Shown one piece after another: positions 31,863-43,748 of a stretch of DNA of 49,534 bases. Numbering within the stretch: position 1 is the first letter of the stretch; each line of letters opens with the position of its first letter. A model generated the notes under the pieces. It saw only the letters and a list, made by a program, of their open reading frames with translations. It was not told where the DNA came from and searched no databases. Source of the stretch: Pseudomonas sp. 2FG (GTDB lineage Bacteria; Pseudomonadota; Gammaproteobacteria; Pseudomonadales; Pseudomonadaceae); contig NZ_SCMP01000022.1 of assembly GCF_005502935.1 (NCBI RefSeq), forward strand, positions 1 to 49,534, read 5' to 3'. The translations under genes and the position numbers were made by a program.

Positions 31863-33152
31863 TTAACCGCGGAACTCGGCACGACCATGGTACGGTGCTT
31901 TCTCACCCAATTGCTCTTCGATGCGCAGCAATTGGTTGTACTTGGACACGCGATCGGAGCGGCACAGCGAACCGGTCTTGATCTGGCCGGCAGCGGTACC
32001 CACGGCCAGGTCGGCGATGGTCGAGTCTTCGGTTTCACCGGAGCGATGCGAGATCACCGCCGTGTAGCCAGCCGCCTTGGCCATTTGGATGGCTTCCAGG
32101 GTTTCGGTCAAGGTACCGATCTGGTTGAACTTGATCAGGATCGAGTTGGCGATGCTCTTGTCGATGCCTTCCTTGAGAATTTTCGTATTGGTTACAAATA
32201 AGTCGTCGCCAACCAGCTGCACCTTCTCACCGATCTTGTCGGTCAACACCTTCCAGCCAGCCCAGTCGGACTCGTCCATGCCATCTTCAATCGAGATGAT
32301 CGGATAACGCTGGGTTAGCCCAGCCAGGTAATCGGCAAAACCGGCAGCGTCGAACACTTTTCCTTCACCGGCCAGGTCGTACTTGTCACCTTCGAAGAAC
32401 TCGCTGGAAGCGCAGTCCAGCGCCAGGGTCACATCGGTGCCCAGCTGGTAGCCGGCGTTGGCCACGGCTTCGGCGATGGCCGCCAGCGCGTCTTCGTTGG
32501 ACGCCAGGTTCGGCGCGAAACCGCCTTCGTCACCCACCGAAGTGCTCAGACCACGAGCCTTGAGTACGGCCTTCAGGTGATGGAAAATCTCGGTGCCCAT
32601 ACGCAGGCCATCGGCGAACGTCTTGGCGCCAACCGGCTGCACCATGAATTCCTGGATGTCGACGTTGTTATCGGCGTGCTCGCCGCCGTTGATGATATTC
32701 ATCATCGGCACCGGCATGGAGTACTGGCCCGGCGTGCCGTTGAGGTCGGCGATGTGCGCGTAGAGCGGCACGCCCTTGGCCTGGGCAGCGGCTTTGGCGG
32801 CGGCCAGGGATACGGCGAGGATCGCGTTAGCGCCCAAAGTGGCTTTGTTCTCGGTGCCATCCAGGGCAATCATCGCGCGGTCGAGCGCTTGCTGATCGAC
32901 CGGGTCTTTGCCCAGCAGCAGGTCGCGGATCGGGCCATTGATGTTGGCCACGGCTTTCAACACACCCTTGCCCAGGTAACGGCTCTTGTCGCCATCACGC
33001 AGTTCCAGCGCCTCGCGGGAACCGGTGGAGGCACCGGACGGCGCACAGGCGCTGCCAACGATACCGTTGTCGAGGATCACATCCGCTTCTACTGTGGGGT
33101 TGCCACGGGAGTCGAGAACCTCACGACCTTTGATGTCGACGATCTTTGCCAT
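31863..33152 (-). CDS. eno: enolase
   Basis: A 429-residue enolase. The N-terminus MAKIVDIKGREVLDSRGNPTVEADV, the metal-binding stretches VTLALDCASSEFF and IISIEDGMDE, and the signature ILIKFNQIGTLTETLEAI are intact, as are HRSGETEDSTIADLAVG and its catalytic Lys region. It interconverts 2-phosphoglycerate and phosphoenolpyruvate and, in many gammaproteobacteria, joins the RNA degradosome. The start at 33152 has GGAG ten bases upstream; the in-frame ATG at 33164 does not. Confidence 0.97.
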   Translation of the reverse strand: MAKIVDIKGREVLDSRGNPTVEADVILDNGIVGSACAPSGASTGSREALELRDGDKSRYLGKGVLKAVANINGPIRDLLLGKDPVDQQALDRAMIALDGTENKATLGANAILAVSLAAAKAAAQAKGVPLYAHIADLNGTPGQYSMPVPMMNIINGGEHADNNVDIQEFMVQPVGAKTFADGLRMGTEIFHHLKAVLKARGLSTSVGDEGGFAPNLASNEDALAAIAEAVANAGYQLGTDVTLALDCASSEFFEGDKYDLAGEGKVFDAAGFADYLAGLTQRYPIISIEDGMDESDWAGWKVLTDKIGEKVQLVGDDLFVTNTKILKEGIDKSIANSILIKFNQIGTLTETLEAIQMAKAAGYTAVISHRSGETEDSTIADLAVGTAAGQIKTGSLCRSDRVSKYNQLLRIEEQLGEKAPYHGRAEFRG

Positions 33153-33307
33153 TGTTATTAGCACTCCAAAATTTGACGAAAACGGCGCTGCAGAGAAGTT
33201 GGCGCTACCGTCTGCGAATGTTCAAAACGAATCGAGCCGGCTACGACGACTATCTGACTCACGGGTCAGAGCTCGTCCGAGCGGCACTTTACCGAAGAAT
33301 GACCCGC

Positions 33308-34149
33308 TTAGGCAGTCTCAATCGGCGGAAAACTCTTCACCAGCTCATCCAACGCCTTGAGCTGAGCGAGGAAGGGTTCCAGCTTGTCCAGACGCAGTGC
33401 ACAGGGGCCGTCGCACCTGGCGTTGTCCGGGTCTGGATGGGCCTCGAGAAACAGCCCCGCCAGACCTTGGCTCATGCCGGCCTTGGCCAGATCGGTGACC
33501 TGGGCACGGCGGCCACCGGCGGAGTCGGCACGCCCGCCCGGCATTTGCAGGGCGTGGGTCACGTCGAAGAACACCGGGTACTGGAACTGCTTCATGATGC
33601 CGAAGCCGAGCATGTCGACCACCAGGTTGTTGTAACCGAAGCTGGAACCGCGCTCACAGAGGATCAACTGGTCATTCCCGGCTTCCACGCACTTGGCCAG
33701 GATGTGCTTCATCTCCTGGGGCGCGAGGAACTGGGCTTTCTTGATGTTGATCACCGCGCCGGTCTTGGCCATGGCCACGACCAGGTCAGTTTGCCGCGAC
33801 AGAAACGCCGGCAACTGGAGGATGTCGCAGACCGCCGCCACCGGCGCCGCTTGATAGGGCTCGTGGACGTCGGTAATCAGCGGCACGCCGAAGGTCTTCT
33901 TCACTTCCTCGAAGATCTTCATGCCCTCTTCCAGGCCGGGACCACGGAAGGAGCTGACCGAGGAGCGATTGGCCTTGTCGAAGCTGGCCTTGAAGACGTA
34001 GGGAATACCGAGCTTTTCGGTCACCCGCACATATTCTTCGCAGGTCTTCAGGGCCAGATCGCGCGACTCGAGAACGTTGATGCCGCCGAACAACACAAAA
34101 GGTTTGTCGTTGGCGATTTCGATAGCGCCAACCCGGATGACTTTCTGGG

Positions 34150-34153
<4 letters not shown>
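33308..34153 (-). CDS. kdsA: 3-deoxy-8-phosphooctulonate synthase
   Basis: A 281-residue KdsA. FVLFGGINVLESRDLAL, YVFKASFDKANRSS and LITDVHEPYQAAPVA carry substrate-binding residues; CERGSSFGYNNLVVDMLG and DVTHALQMPGG follow. It condenses phosphoenolpyruvate with arabinose 5-phosphate for the LPS inner core. It overlaps pyrG by four bases, a 155-bp gap separates it from eno. Confidence 0.97.
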
Positions 34154-35781
<1,628 letters not shown>

Positions 35782-35968
35782 GAAAAACCCTAGAAGTCTG
35801 CGTTTAAGCGGTCAGCGCCGCCGGGGAAAGCGAAGGAAGGCCTGGGCCCACCCATTACCAGCAGAACCTTAACCGGCGCTGCCTTGAAAATTGAAAGCCA
35901 TCCACCGATTCCGAAGGAGTCTGCAGAAGCTGTATGAGACGGGAGCGTAGTCTACCGGAAAGGGCCTT

Positions 35969-37282
35969 TCAGCTCAAACCTTGGTCATTCGTCGGCGGCT
36001 GCCAGATCAGTTGCCAACTGCCCTCGGCGGGCCCATTCAGTCCCGGTAGGTTGGCGACCGCGAGCAACTCGTCGGCGCAATAGAGCAACGGCAATCGGCC
36101 ACGCACGAAAGCGGGCAGCCCCGCCTCGTTAAGCAGGCGCTTGAGATCGCGATGGCCGCGACCCGGCAGTAGCAGCGACTCACCACCCTGGCGATAGCGC
36201 ACCCGCAACTCGCCTGTCGGCCCCCGCCCTTGCACGCGTAAGCAGCCGTTGCCGGGCAGCCTTAGCGGTTGTTTGCAATCACGCCAAGACAGCGGCTGGT
36301 GCTCTTTCTGCAACCAGTCGCCGCTTAGCCACCACAACCGTCCGTCGGCCCGGCGCAGTTCGCCCTGGGCTAGACGCCAGACCGGCGCGGCATCCACGGC
36401 CGCATCACGCAAATCTTCCCAACCGGCCCAATGTTCGCTATCCGGCAAGAGCGTCAGCGGCGTCAGCCAATGGCGCAGAGCATTGCGTTGGCGCGCCGCC
36501 GACACAGCCAACAGCGGCGCAAGCATAAGCGAGGGCAATGGCAACCAGGGAAAGGCCGACGGCGTTTGCGCAATAGCCAGATCAAGCTCGGCCAGTTCAT
36601 CCAGCAGGCCCTGCGCCTCGCGCAGATGTGCCGCGCTACGCGCCAACGTCACCACGGCTTGCGGCCAGTGGGCCGTTAGCTGCGGAAACACCCGATGACG
36701 CAGATAGTTGCGGGAAAATCGAGGGTCGCGATTCGACGGGTCCTCCACCCAGCTCAGCCCCTGCCCATGGGCATAGGCTTCCAACTCGGCACGCGAGAAC
36801 GCCAGCAGCGGCCGCAACAGCCACCCGCGCCCCAGCGGTCGGCTACTCGGCATACCCGCCAAGCCACGCACGCCCGCCCCACGCAGCAGGCGGAACAATA
36901 GGGTTTCCGCCTGATCATCGCGATGCTGAGCCGTCAGCAGCACCTCGCCATCGGCCAAAGACTCGGCGAGCGCCGCATAGCGCGCCTCACGAGCGGCACG
37001 CTCCAGACTGGCGCTCGGCGCGACCCGCACCTGCCGCACCTGCAAAGGCACCCCCAGTTGCGCACAGACGTTCTGGCAATGCAGCGGCCACGCAGCAGCC
37101 GTGGCCTGCAGGCCGTGATGGATATGGATAGCGGAGAGTGGCGGCAAGGCCTCGCGCTTGGCGAGGCGTGCCAGGAGATGCAGCAGAACGGTGGAGTCGA
37201 GCCCGCCAGAAAAGGCGACGCGCCAAGCCGGCGCATCACGCCAGGGCGCTAGGCGCGCTAGCAACCTGGCAGACAGGTCCAC
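35969..37282 (-). CDS. tilS: tRNA(Ile)-lysidine synthetase
   Basis: A 437-residue TilS. The PP-loop SGGLDS is at residues 25-30 (AFSGGLDSTVLL), with TAQHRDDQAETLLFRLLRGAG and the C-terminal domains ending in the RLPLLYCADELLAVANL region. It converts C34 of tRNA-Ile(CAU) to lysidine, changing the decoding from Met to Ile. It starts with GTG directly after the accA TAA, without a gap, so translation is coupled. Confidence 0.95.
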   Translation of the reverse strand: MDLSARLLARLAPWRDAPAWRVAFSGGLDSTVLLHLLARLAKREALPPLSAIHIHHGLQATAAAWPLHCQNVCAQLGVPLQVRQVRVAPSASLERAAREARYAALAESLADGEVLLTAQHRDDQAETLLFRLLRGAGVRGLAGMPSSRPLGRGWLLRPLLAFSRAELEAYAHGQGLSWVEDPSNRDPRFSRNYLRHRVFPQLTAHWPQAVVTLARSAAHLREAQGLLDELAELDLAIAQTPSAFPWLPLPSLMLAPLLAVSAARQRNALRHWLTPLTLLPDSEHWAGWEDLRDAAVDAAPVWRLAQGELRRADGRLWWLSGDWLQKEHQPLSWRDCKQPLRLPGNGCLRVQGRGPTGELRVRYRQGGESLLLPGRGHRDLKRLLNEAGLPAFVRGRLPLLYCADELLAVANLPGLNGPAEGSWQLIWQPPTNDQGLS

Positions 37283-38233
37283 TTAGGCGACGCCGTAACT
37301 CATCAGGCGCTCATAGCGGCGTGCCAGCAGCGCATCGGTATCGAGCTTCTGCAACGACTTCAACTGCGCCGTCAGCTCCTTGCGGATCGACTCGGCCGCC
37401 ACAGCCGGTGCGCTGTGGGCACCACCTAGCGGCTCGTCGATGACTTTGTCGACGATGCCCAGGCCTTTCAAGCGCTCGGCGGTGATGCCCATGGCTTCCG
37501 CGGCATCCGGCGCTTTTTCGGCGGTTTTCCACAGAATCGAGGCGCAACCTTCCGGCGAGATCACCGCGTAGGTCGAGTACTGCAGCATGTTCAGCTGATC
37601 GCAGACACCAATCGCCAACGCGCCACCAGAACCGCCCTCGCCAATCACCGTGGCGATGATCGGGGTTTTCAGCCGTGCCATCACCCGCAGGTTCCAGGCG
37701 ATGGCTTCACTCTGGCCACGCTCTTCCGCGTCGATGCCTGGATACGCGCCCGGAGTGTCGATGAAGGTCAGGATCGGCATCTGGAAACGCTCGGCCATCT
37801 CCATCAGACGGCAGGCCTTGCGATAGCCTTCGGGGCGCGGCATACCGAAGTTGCGCCGAACCTTCTCGCGCACTTCGCGACCCTTCTGGTGACCGATCAC
37901 CATGACCGGCTGATCGTTCAAACGCGCCACACCGCCGACAATCGCCGGATCATCGGAGAAGTGCCGGTCACCGTGTAATTCATCGAACTCGGTAAAAATG
38001 TGTTCGATGTAGTCGAGGGTATAAGGCCGGCGCGGATGGCGGGCCAGCTTGGCGATCTGCCAACTGCTGAGATTGCCGAAGATGCTGGCGGTCAGGGTGC
38101 TGCTCTTGTCCTGCAGGCGAGCAATTTCATCGCCGATATTCAGCGAGTTGTCGTTACCGACCAAGCGCAACTCTTCGATCTTGGCTTGCAGATCGGCGAT
38201 CGGCTGTTCGAAATCGAGAAAATTCGGGTTCAT
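37283..38233 (-). CDS. accA: acetyl-CoA carboxylase carboxyltransferase alpha subunit
   Basis: A 316-residue AccA. FLDFEQPIADLQAKIEELR at the N-terminus, then HRFTLDYI-like, ELHGDRHFSDDPAIVGG, TFIDTPGAYPGIDAEERGQSEAIAWNL and VIGEGGSGGALAIGVCD are the conserved carboxyltransferase blocks. With AccD it transfers the carboxyl group from biotin to acetyl-CoA. The start at 38233 (MNPNFLDF) matches homologues; two in-frame ATG codons further upstream are less likely. The 133-bp gap to dnaE may hold a promoter. Confidence 0.96.
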   Translation of the reverse strand: MNPNFLDFEQPIADLQAKIEELRLVGNDNSLNIGDEIARLQDKSSTLTASIFGNLSSWQIAKLARHPRRPYTLDYIEHIFTEFDELHGDRHFSDDPAIVGGVARLNDQPVMVIGHQKGREVREKVRRNFGMPRPEGYRKACRLMEMAERFQMPILTFIDTPGAYPGIDAEERGQSEAIAWNLRVMARLKTPIIATVIGEGGSGGALAIGVCDQLNMLQYSTYAVISPEGCASILWKTAEKAPDAAEAMGITAERLKGLGIVDKVIDEPLGGAHSAPAVAAESIRKELTAQLKSLQKLDTDALLARRYERLMSYGVA

Positions 38234-38366
38234 AGTCATCCGTCTTGCGTCGACGGCCAAGCGGCCGGGCGGCTGAGTCCGTTTAGCGCCTTACCTTACG
38301 GGATCAGGCGCATTCAGGTCGAGATTAAAAGTGTCGAGACTAACGCGGTGGGTTACCCCTCGCGCG

Positions 38367-41300
38367 TTAGCGGTAGTGCAAAAAGACGTTGTCGCGCCCG
38401 AACTGGTCACGCAATGTTTGAATCAAGCTGTCCGCCGGGTCGATCCGCCAGCCTTCACCGAACTGCAACAACGCCTTGGCCTCGCTGCCGGTGTAGTCCA
38501 GGGTGATCGGGCAGGCGCCGCGATGGCGCTTGCACAACTCGCCCAGCCAGCGCAGCCGATCGCCTTGCAGCGCCTCGCTGCGCACCCGCACCCGCAGGCT
38601 CTCCGCCAGCGAAGTGCGGGCATCCTCCAGGCTCAGCACGCGCTTGGCGCGCAGGCGCAGGCCGCCGGAGAAATCGTCGTTGCTGACCTCACCCTCGACC
38701 ACCACCAGGGCGTCGGTTTGCAGCAGCGCCTGGGCCGAGTGGAACGCATCGGCGAACAGCGAGGCCTCGATCCGCCCGGAGCGGTCATCCAGGGTGATGA
38801 AGCCCATCTTGTCGCCCTTCTTGCTCTTCATCACCCGCAGGTTGACGATCAACCCCGCCACCGTCTGCGAGTCCCGCGCCGGCTTCAGATCGATGATCCG
38901 TTGGCGCGCGAAGCGACGTACTTCACCCTCGTACTCATCGATCGGGTGACCGGTCAGGTACAGCCCCAGGGTTTCTTTCTCACCGCGCAAGCGCTCTTTC
39001 AGTGACAGCTCTTTCGCCCGCCGGTGATTGGCATAGACGTCCGCCTCGCTATCCGCGAACAACCCGCCAAACAAGTCGGCATGCCCGCTGTCATGGCTGC
39101 GGGCGGTCTGCTCAGCGGCCTGAATCGCCTCTTCCATCGCTGCCAGCAGTACCGCGCGGTTACGGTCGATGTTGGCCTGATAGGCCTTGATTTCGTCGTG
39201 AAAGTACGGCCCGAGACGATCCAGCGCGCCGCTGCGAATCAGCGCATCGGTGGTGCGTTTGTTGATGCGCTTCAGGTCGACCCGTGCGCAGAAGTCGAAC
39301 AAATCCTTGAACGGCCCGTCCTGACGCGACTCGACAATCGCTTCGACCGGCCCCTCACCGACGCCTTTGATCGCGCCCAGGCCGTAGACGATGCGACCAT
39401 CGTCATTCACCGTGAACTTGAATTCCGAGCTGTTCACATCCGGCGCATCGAGGCGCAGCTTCATGCTGCGGCACTCTTCGATCAAGGTCACGACCTTGTC
39501 GGTGTTGTGCATATCCGCCGACAGCACCGCGGCCATGAACGGCGACGGGTAATGGGTTTTCAACCAAGCGGTCTGGTAGGACACCAGACCATAGGCCGCC
39601 GAGTGGGATTTGTTGAAGCCGTAGCCGGCGAACTTTTCCACCAGGTCGAAGATGTTGCCGGCCAGGTCCGCGTCGATGTTGTTCTTTGCACAACCTTCGA
39701 TAAAGCCGCCGCGCTGCTTGGCCATCTCCTCGGGCTTCTTCTTACCCATGGCGCGCCGGAGCATGTCCGCCTCGCCGAGGGTGTAGCCGGCCATCACCTG
39801 GGCGATCTGCATCACCTGTTCCTGGTACAGGATGATCCCGTAGGTCGGCAGCAGCACCGGCTTGAGCCCGTCGTACTGGTAGTCCGGATGCGGGTAGGCC
39901 AGCTCGGCGCGGCCGTGCTTACGGTTGATGAAGTCGTCCACCATGCCCGACTGCAACGGGCCTGGACGGAACAGCGCCACCAATGCGATCAAGTCTTCCA
40001 GGCAGTCGGGCTTGAGCTTTTTGATCAGCTCCTTCATGCCGCGCGATTCCAGCTGGAATACCGCAGTGGTCTCGGCCTTTTGCAGCAGGCTGTAAGTCGG
40101 CTTGTCATCCAGCGGGATGAAGTCGATGTTCAGCGGCCCGTCACCGACCTTGGCGCGCTCGCGATTGATGGTTTTCAGCGCCCAGTCGATGATGGTCAGG
40201 GTGCGCAGGCCGAGGAAGTCGAACTTCACCAGACCGGCGGCTTCCACATCGTCCTTGTCGAACTGGGTTACCAGGCCGCCGCCCTCGTCGTCGCAATAGA
40301 TCGCCGAGAAGTCGGTCAGCTTGGTCGGCGCGATCACCACGCCCCCGGCGTGCTTGCCGACGTTACGGGTGATGCCTTCGAGCTTGCGGGCCATCTCCCA
40401 GATTTCCGCCGCTTCCTCGTCGATCTTGAGGAAGTCGCGCAGCACTTCCTCCTGCTCGAAGGCCTTTTCCAGGGTCATGCCGACTTCGAACGGGATCATC
40501 TTCGACAGACGGTCGGCCAGGCCGTAGGACTTGCCCTGCACCCGCGCCACGTCGCGCACCACCGCCTTGGCCGCCATGGTGCCGAAGGTGATGATCTGGC
40601 TGACCGCGTTGCGCCCGTAGGTTTGCGCCACGTACTCGATGACCCGGTCGCGACCATCCATGCAGAAGTCGATATCGAAGTCGGGCATGGAGACCCGTTC
40701 CGGGTTGAGGAAACGTTCGAACAGCAGGTCGTATTGCAGCGGGTCGAGGTCGGTGATCTTCTGCACATAGGCCACCAGCGAACCGGCGCCCGAGCCACGC
40801 CCAGGACCGACCGGAATGCCGTTGCGCTTGGCCCACTGGATAAAGTCCATGACGATCAGGAAGTAACCGGGAAAGCCCATCTGGATGATGATATCCAGCT
40901 CGAAATTCAACCGATCGACATACACCTGCCGTTTGGCTTCATAGTTCGGCGTGGTGTCTTTCGGCCAGAGCACGGCCAGGCGCTCTTCCAGGCCATCGAA
41001 GGAGACCTTGCGGAAAAACTCGTCCATGGTCATGCCTTCCGGCACCGGGAAGTTGGGCAGGAAGCTCTTGCCCAGCTGCACCTCGATATTGCAGCGCTTG
41101 GCGATCTCGACGGTGTTTTCCAGCGCCTCGGGCAGGTCGCTGAACAGCGCCCACATCTCCTCGGGCGTTTTCAGGTACTGCTGGTCGCTGTAAGTCCGCA
41201 CCCGGCGCGGGTCGTCCAGGGCCCGACCTTCGCCGATGCACACGCGGGTTTCATGGGCCTCGAAGTCGCCCTGCTTGATAAAGCGCACATCGTTGGTCGC

Positions 41301-41888
41301 CACCAGGGGCACCTCACAACGTGAGGCCAAGGCCACCGCCAGGTGCAGATACTCTTCGTCGTTGACCCGGCTGGTACGTTGCAGCTCCAGGTAAAAACGC
41401 TCGGGAAACACCGCCTGCCACTCGCGCAATGAGGCCTCGGCCTCTTCCGGGTTACCGGCCAGCAGGTTCAGGCCGATCTCGCCCTCCTTGGCCCCGGACA
41501 GCGCGATCAGCCCCTCGGCCGCTGCTTTCACCCACTCGCGCTCGATGATCACCTCACCGTTGCGCTGACCTTCGATGAAACCACGGGAAATCAGCTCCGT
41601 CAGATTGCGGTAGCCCTTGGCGTTCATCACCAGCAAGGTCAGGCGGCTGAGCGGGCCGTCCTCATCCTTGCTCGCCAGCCACAGGTCGGCGCCACAGATC
41701 GGCTTGATCCCGGCGCCCATGGCGGCCTTGTAGAACTTCACCAGCGAGCACAGGTTGCGCTGATCGGTGACCGCCACCGCCGGCATCCCCGCAGCCGCCG
41801 CGGCCTTGACCAGCGGCTTGACGCGCACCAGGCCATCGACCAGGGAGAACTCGGTGTGCAGACGCAGGTGAACAAAGGTGGCGGACAT
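38367..41888 (-). CDS. dnaE: DNA polymerase III alpha subunit
   Basis: A 1173-residue DnaE. The N-terminal PHP domain (VHLRLHTEFSLVDG) is followed by the polymerase core with catalytic aspartates in MPDFDIDFCMDGRDRV and the GPGRGSGAGSLVAY motif. Helix-hairpin-helix segments (YGLGAIKGVGEGPVEAIVESR) and an OB domain (about 980-1080, VAGLIVNLRVMKSKKGDKMGFITLDDRSG) follow. It is the replicative polymerase. It ends 38367; an eight-base stem (CTAACGCG/CGCGTTAG) overlaps its stop but has no T-run. Confidence 0.98.
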   Translation of the reverse strand: MSATFVHLRLHTEFSLVDGLVRVKPLVKAAAAAGMPAVAVTDQRNLCSLVKFYKAAMGAGIKPICGADLWLASKDEDGPLSRLTLLVMNAKGYRNLTELISRGFIEGQRNGEVIIEREWVKAAAEGLIALSGAKEGEIGLNLLAGNPEEAEASLREWQAVFPERFYLELQRTSRVNDEEYLHLAVALASRCEVPLVATNDVRFIKQGDFEAHETRVCIGEGRALDDPRRVRTYSDQQYLKTPEEMWALFSDLPEALENTVEIAKRCNIEVQLGKSFLPNFPVPEGMTMDEFFRKVSFDGLEERLAVLWPKDTTPNYEAKRQVYVDRLNFELDIIIQMGFPGYFLIVMDFIQWAKRNGIPVGPGRGSGAGSLVAYVQKITDLDPLQYDLLFERFLNPERVSMPDFDIDFCMDGRDRVIEYVAQTYGRNAVSQIITFGTMAAKAVVRDVARVQGKSYGLADRLSKMIPFEVGMTLEKAFEQEEVLRDFLKIDEEAAEIWEMARKLEGITRNVGKHAGGVVIAPTKLTDFSAIYCDDEGGGLVTQFDKDDVEAAGLVKFDFLGLRTLTIIDWALKTINRERAKVGDGPLNIDFIPLDDKPTYSLLQKAETTAVFQLESRGMKELIKKLKPDCLEDLIALVALFRPGPLQSGMVDDFINRKHGRAELAYPHPDYQYDGLKPVLLPTYGIILYQEQVMQIAQVMAGYTLGEADMLRRAMGKKKPEEMAKQRGGFIEGCAKNNIDADLAGNIFDLVEKFAGYGFNKSHSAAYGLVSYQTAWLKTHYPSPFMAAVLSADMHNTDKVVTLIEECRSMKLRLDAPDVNSSEFKFTVNDDGRIVYGLGAIKGVGEGPVEAIVESRQDGPFKDLFDFCARVDLKRINKRTTDALIRSGALDRLGPYFHDEIKAYQANIDRNRAVLLAAMEEAIQAAEQTARSHDSGHADLFGGLFADSEADVYANHRRAKELSLKERLRGEKETLGLYLTGHPIDEYEGEVRRFARQRIIDLKPARDSQTVAGLIVNLRVMKSKKGDKMGFITLDDRSGRIEASLFADAFHSAQALLQTDALVVVEGEVSNDDFSGGLRLRAKRVLSLEDARTSLAESLRVRVRSEALQGDRLRWLGELCKRHRGACPITLDYTGSEAKALLQFGEGWRIDPADSLIQTLRDQFGRDNVFLHYR

Positions 41889-41908
41889 GCTGATCCTATA
41901 AAAAGCAC

Positions 41909-41941
41909 AAAAACGACAAGGCCCGGATTGTACCGGGCCTT
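41909..41941 (-). terminator. terminator after rnhB
   Basis: On the minus strand AAGGCCCGG, TACAAT, CCGGGCCTT, then GTCGTTTTTG. It ends the lpx-rnhB operon and lies just upstream of dnaE. Confidence 0.85.
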
Positions 41942-42009
41942 GGAGGAAACATCAGCTTGCCGGCTCAAGGCTTTTAGCAGGCGGTTGAATTAAAGGTAGC
42001 GAGCGGCGG

Positions 42010-42612
42010 CTAGTCCTGAAACTCCAACAATTTGCGCACCGGCGCGAAGGAGCGTCGATGGATCGGCGTCGGCCCCAGACGCTGCAAGGCTTCGAGGTGC
42101 AGCGGGGTGGGATAGCCCTTATGCCCGGCAATGCCATAGCCGGGGTACTGCGCATCCAACACCAGCATCTCGCGATCACGGCTGACCTTGGCCAGGATCG
42201 ACGCCGCGGCGATCGCCGGCACCTGACTGTCGCCCTTGATCACCGCAGCGCTGGGCACCGCCAGTTGCGGGCAACGATTACCATCGATCAGCGCCAGTTT
42301 GGGCGTGATACTCAGGCCCTCGACCGCACGCCGCATGGCCAACAGGGTGGCGTGGAGAATATTCAGGCGGTCGATCTCTTCCACCTCGGCGCGCGCGATG
42401 TACCAGGCCAAGGCCTTCTCACGGATTTCATCGAAGAGTGTTTCCCGCCGCGCCTCGCTGAGCTTTTTCGAATCGTTCAAGCCCAGAATAGGCCGACGCG
42501 GATCGAGAATCACCGCAGCAGTGACCACCGCACCACACAACGGCCCACGCCCGACCTCATCGACTCCGGCGACCAAGTCTTCGACCAGGCTGAAATCCAG
42601 ACCCAGCTGCAT
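42010..42612 (-). CDS. rnhB: ribonuclease HII
   Basis: A 200-residue RNase HII. The active-site motif GVDEVGRGPLCGAVV gives two acidic residues; LIDGNRCP and SILAKVSRDREM supply others, and GYPTPLHLEAL follows. It removes ribonucleotides misincorporated into DNA. Its ATG overlaps the lpxB stop by one base (TGATG), indicating translational coupling. Confidence 0.96.
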   Translation of the reverse strand: MQLGLDFSLVEDLVAGVDEVGRGPLCGAVVTAAVILDPRRPILGLNDSKKLSEARRETLFDEIREKALAWYIARAEVEEIDRLNILHATLLAMRRAVEGLSITPKLALIDGNRCPQLAVPSAAVIKGDSQVPAIAAASILAKVSRDREMLVLDAQYPGYGIAGHKGYPTPLHLEALQRLGPTPIHRRSFAPVRKLLEFQD

Positions 42613-43745
42613 CAGTTCGCGCCTATCAGGCTGAGCACCGCCGTCGCGGCCTCGGTCGAAGCATCCCGGCGCAACGCCCGATGGATCACATCGAAACCTT
42701 CGGTCTGCACTTCGCCGCCGTCCAACAGCGGTGCCAGCACCTGCGCCAGTGCTTGCGGCGTGGCGGCATCCTGCAACAGTTCGGGCACCAACAGGCGCCC
42801 GGCCAACAGGTTGGGCAACGACACATAAGGGCTTTTCAGCAAGCGTTTGAGAATCCGATAGGTCAAGGGCGCCACGCGATAAGCCACCACCATCGGCCGC
42901 TTATAGAGCAAGGCCTCCAGGGTGGCAGTGCCCGAGGCGATCAGCACCGCATCGCAGGCGGCCAACGCCGTATGGGATTGACCATCGAGCAGGGTCAACG
43001 GCAAATCACGCCCGGCCAGCATCGATTCCAGCTGCACGCGCCGCTCGGGGCTGGCGCACGGCAGCAGGAAGCGCGTGCCGGGGCGCAACGCTCGCAGGCG
43101 TAGCGCCGCATCGAGGAACAAGGCACCCAGGCGCGAGACTTCACCGCCACGACTGCCCGGCATCAACGCGACCACCTGGCCTTCCTCGGGCAGCTCCAGT
43201 TCGGCCCGTGCGGCAGCGCGATCGGCCTGCAAGGGAATGACATCCGCCAGCGGATGACCGACGAAACGCACCGGCACGCCATGTCCGTCGTAGAACTGCG
43301 CCTCGAACGGAAACAGCGTCAGCATCAGGTCGCAGGCCTCACGGATCTTCAGCACGCGCTTCTGCCGCCAGGCCCAGACCGACGGGCTGACGTAATGCAC
43401 GGTCTTGATCCCGGCGCGACGCAGTTTGAGTTCGACGCCGAGATTGAAGTCCGGCGCGTCGATCCCGATGAACACATCCGGTTTGGCCGCAATCAGCGTC
43501 TGAATCAGGCGTTTACGCCGCGACAACAGCTCCGGCAGGCGGCCGAGCACCTCGACCAGGCCCATCACCGCCAGGCGCTCCATGGGGAAATAAGGCTTCA
43601 GCCCCTCGGCCTGCATGCGCGGGCCACCGACGCCGATGAACTCGATCTCCGGCTGTTGGCTTTTCAGCGCCTGCATCAACCCGGCGCCGAGAATATCGCC
43701 AGAGGCCTCGCCAGCCACTAGCGCGACGCGCAATACAGCAGCCAT
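42612..43745 (-). CDS. lpxB: lipid-A-disaccharide synthase
   Basis: A 377-residue LpxB. VALVAGEASGDILGAGLMQAL, FIGVGGPRM, FIGIDAPDFN and VHYVSPSVWAWRQKRV are family blocks, with a GT-B fold. It condenses UDP-diacylglucosamine with lipid X to form the lipid A disaccharide at the inner membrane. It starts three bases after lpxA. Confidence 0.97.
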   Translation of the reverse strand: MAAVLRVALVAGEASGDILGAGLMQALKSQQPEIEFIGVGGPRMQAEGLKPYFPMERLAVMGLVEVLGRLPELLSRRKRLIQTLIAAKPDVFIGIDAPDFNLGVELKLRRAGIKTVHYVSPSVWAWRQKRVLKIREACDLMLTLFPFEAQFYDGHGVPVRFVGHPLADVIPLQADRAAARAELELPEEGQVVALMPGSRGGEVSRLGALFLDAALRLRALRPGTRFLLPCASPERRVQLESMLAGRDLPLTLLDGQSHTALAACDAVLIASGTATLEALLYKRPMVVAYRVAPLTYRILKRLLKSPYVSLPNLLAGRLLVPELLQDAATPQALAQVLAPLLDGGEVQTEGFDVIHRALRRDASTEAATAVLSLIGAN

Positions 43746-43748
43746 GGG

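Noticed and set aside
38340..38370. stem CTAACGCG/CGCGTTAG at the dnaE stop as a terminator
   Set aside because: Only eight pairs, a 15-base loop and no T-run; accA downstream could be co-transcribed.
39024..41324. 766-codon plus-strand open frame opposite dnaE
   Set aside because: It is the antisense shadow of a complete, well-conserved dnaE in GC-rich DNA; its translation has no recognisable domain.
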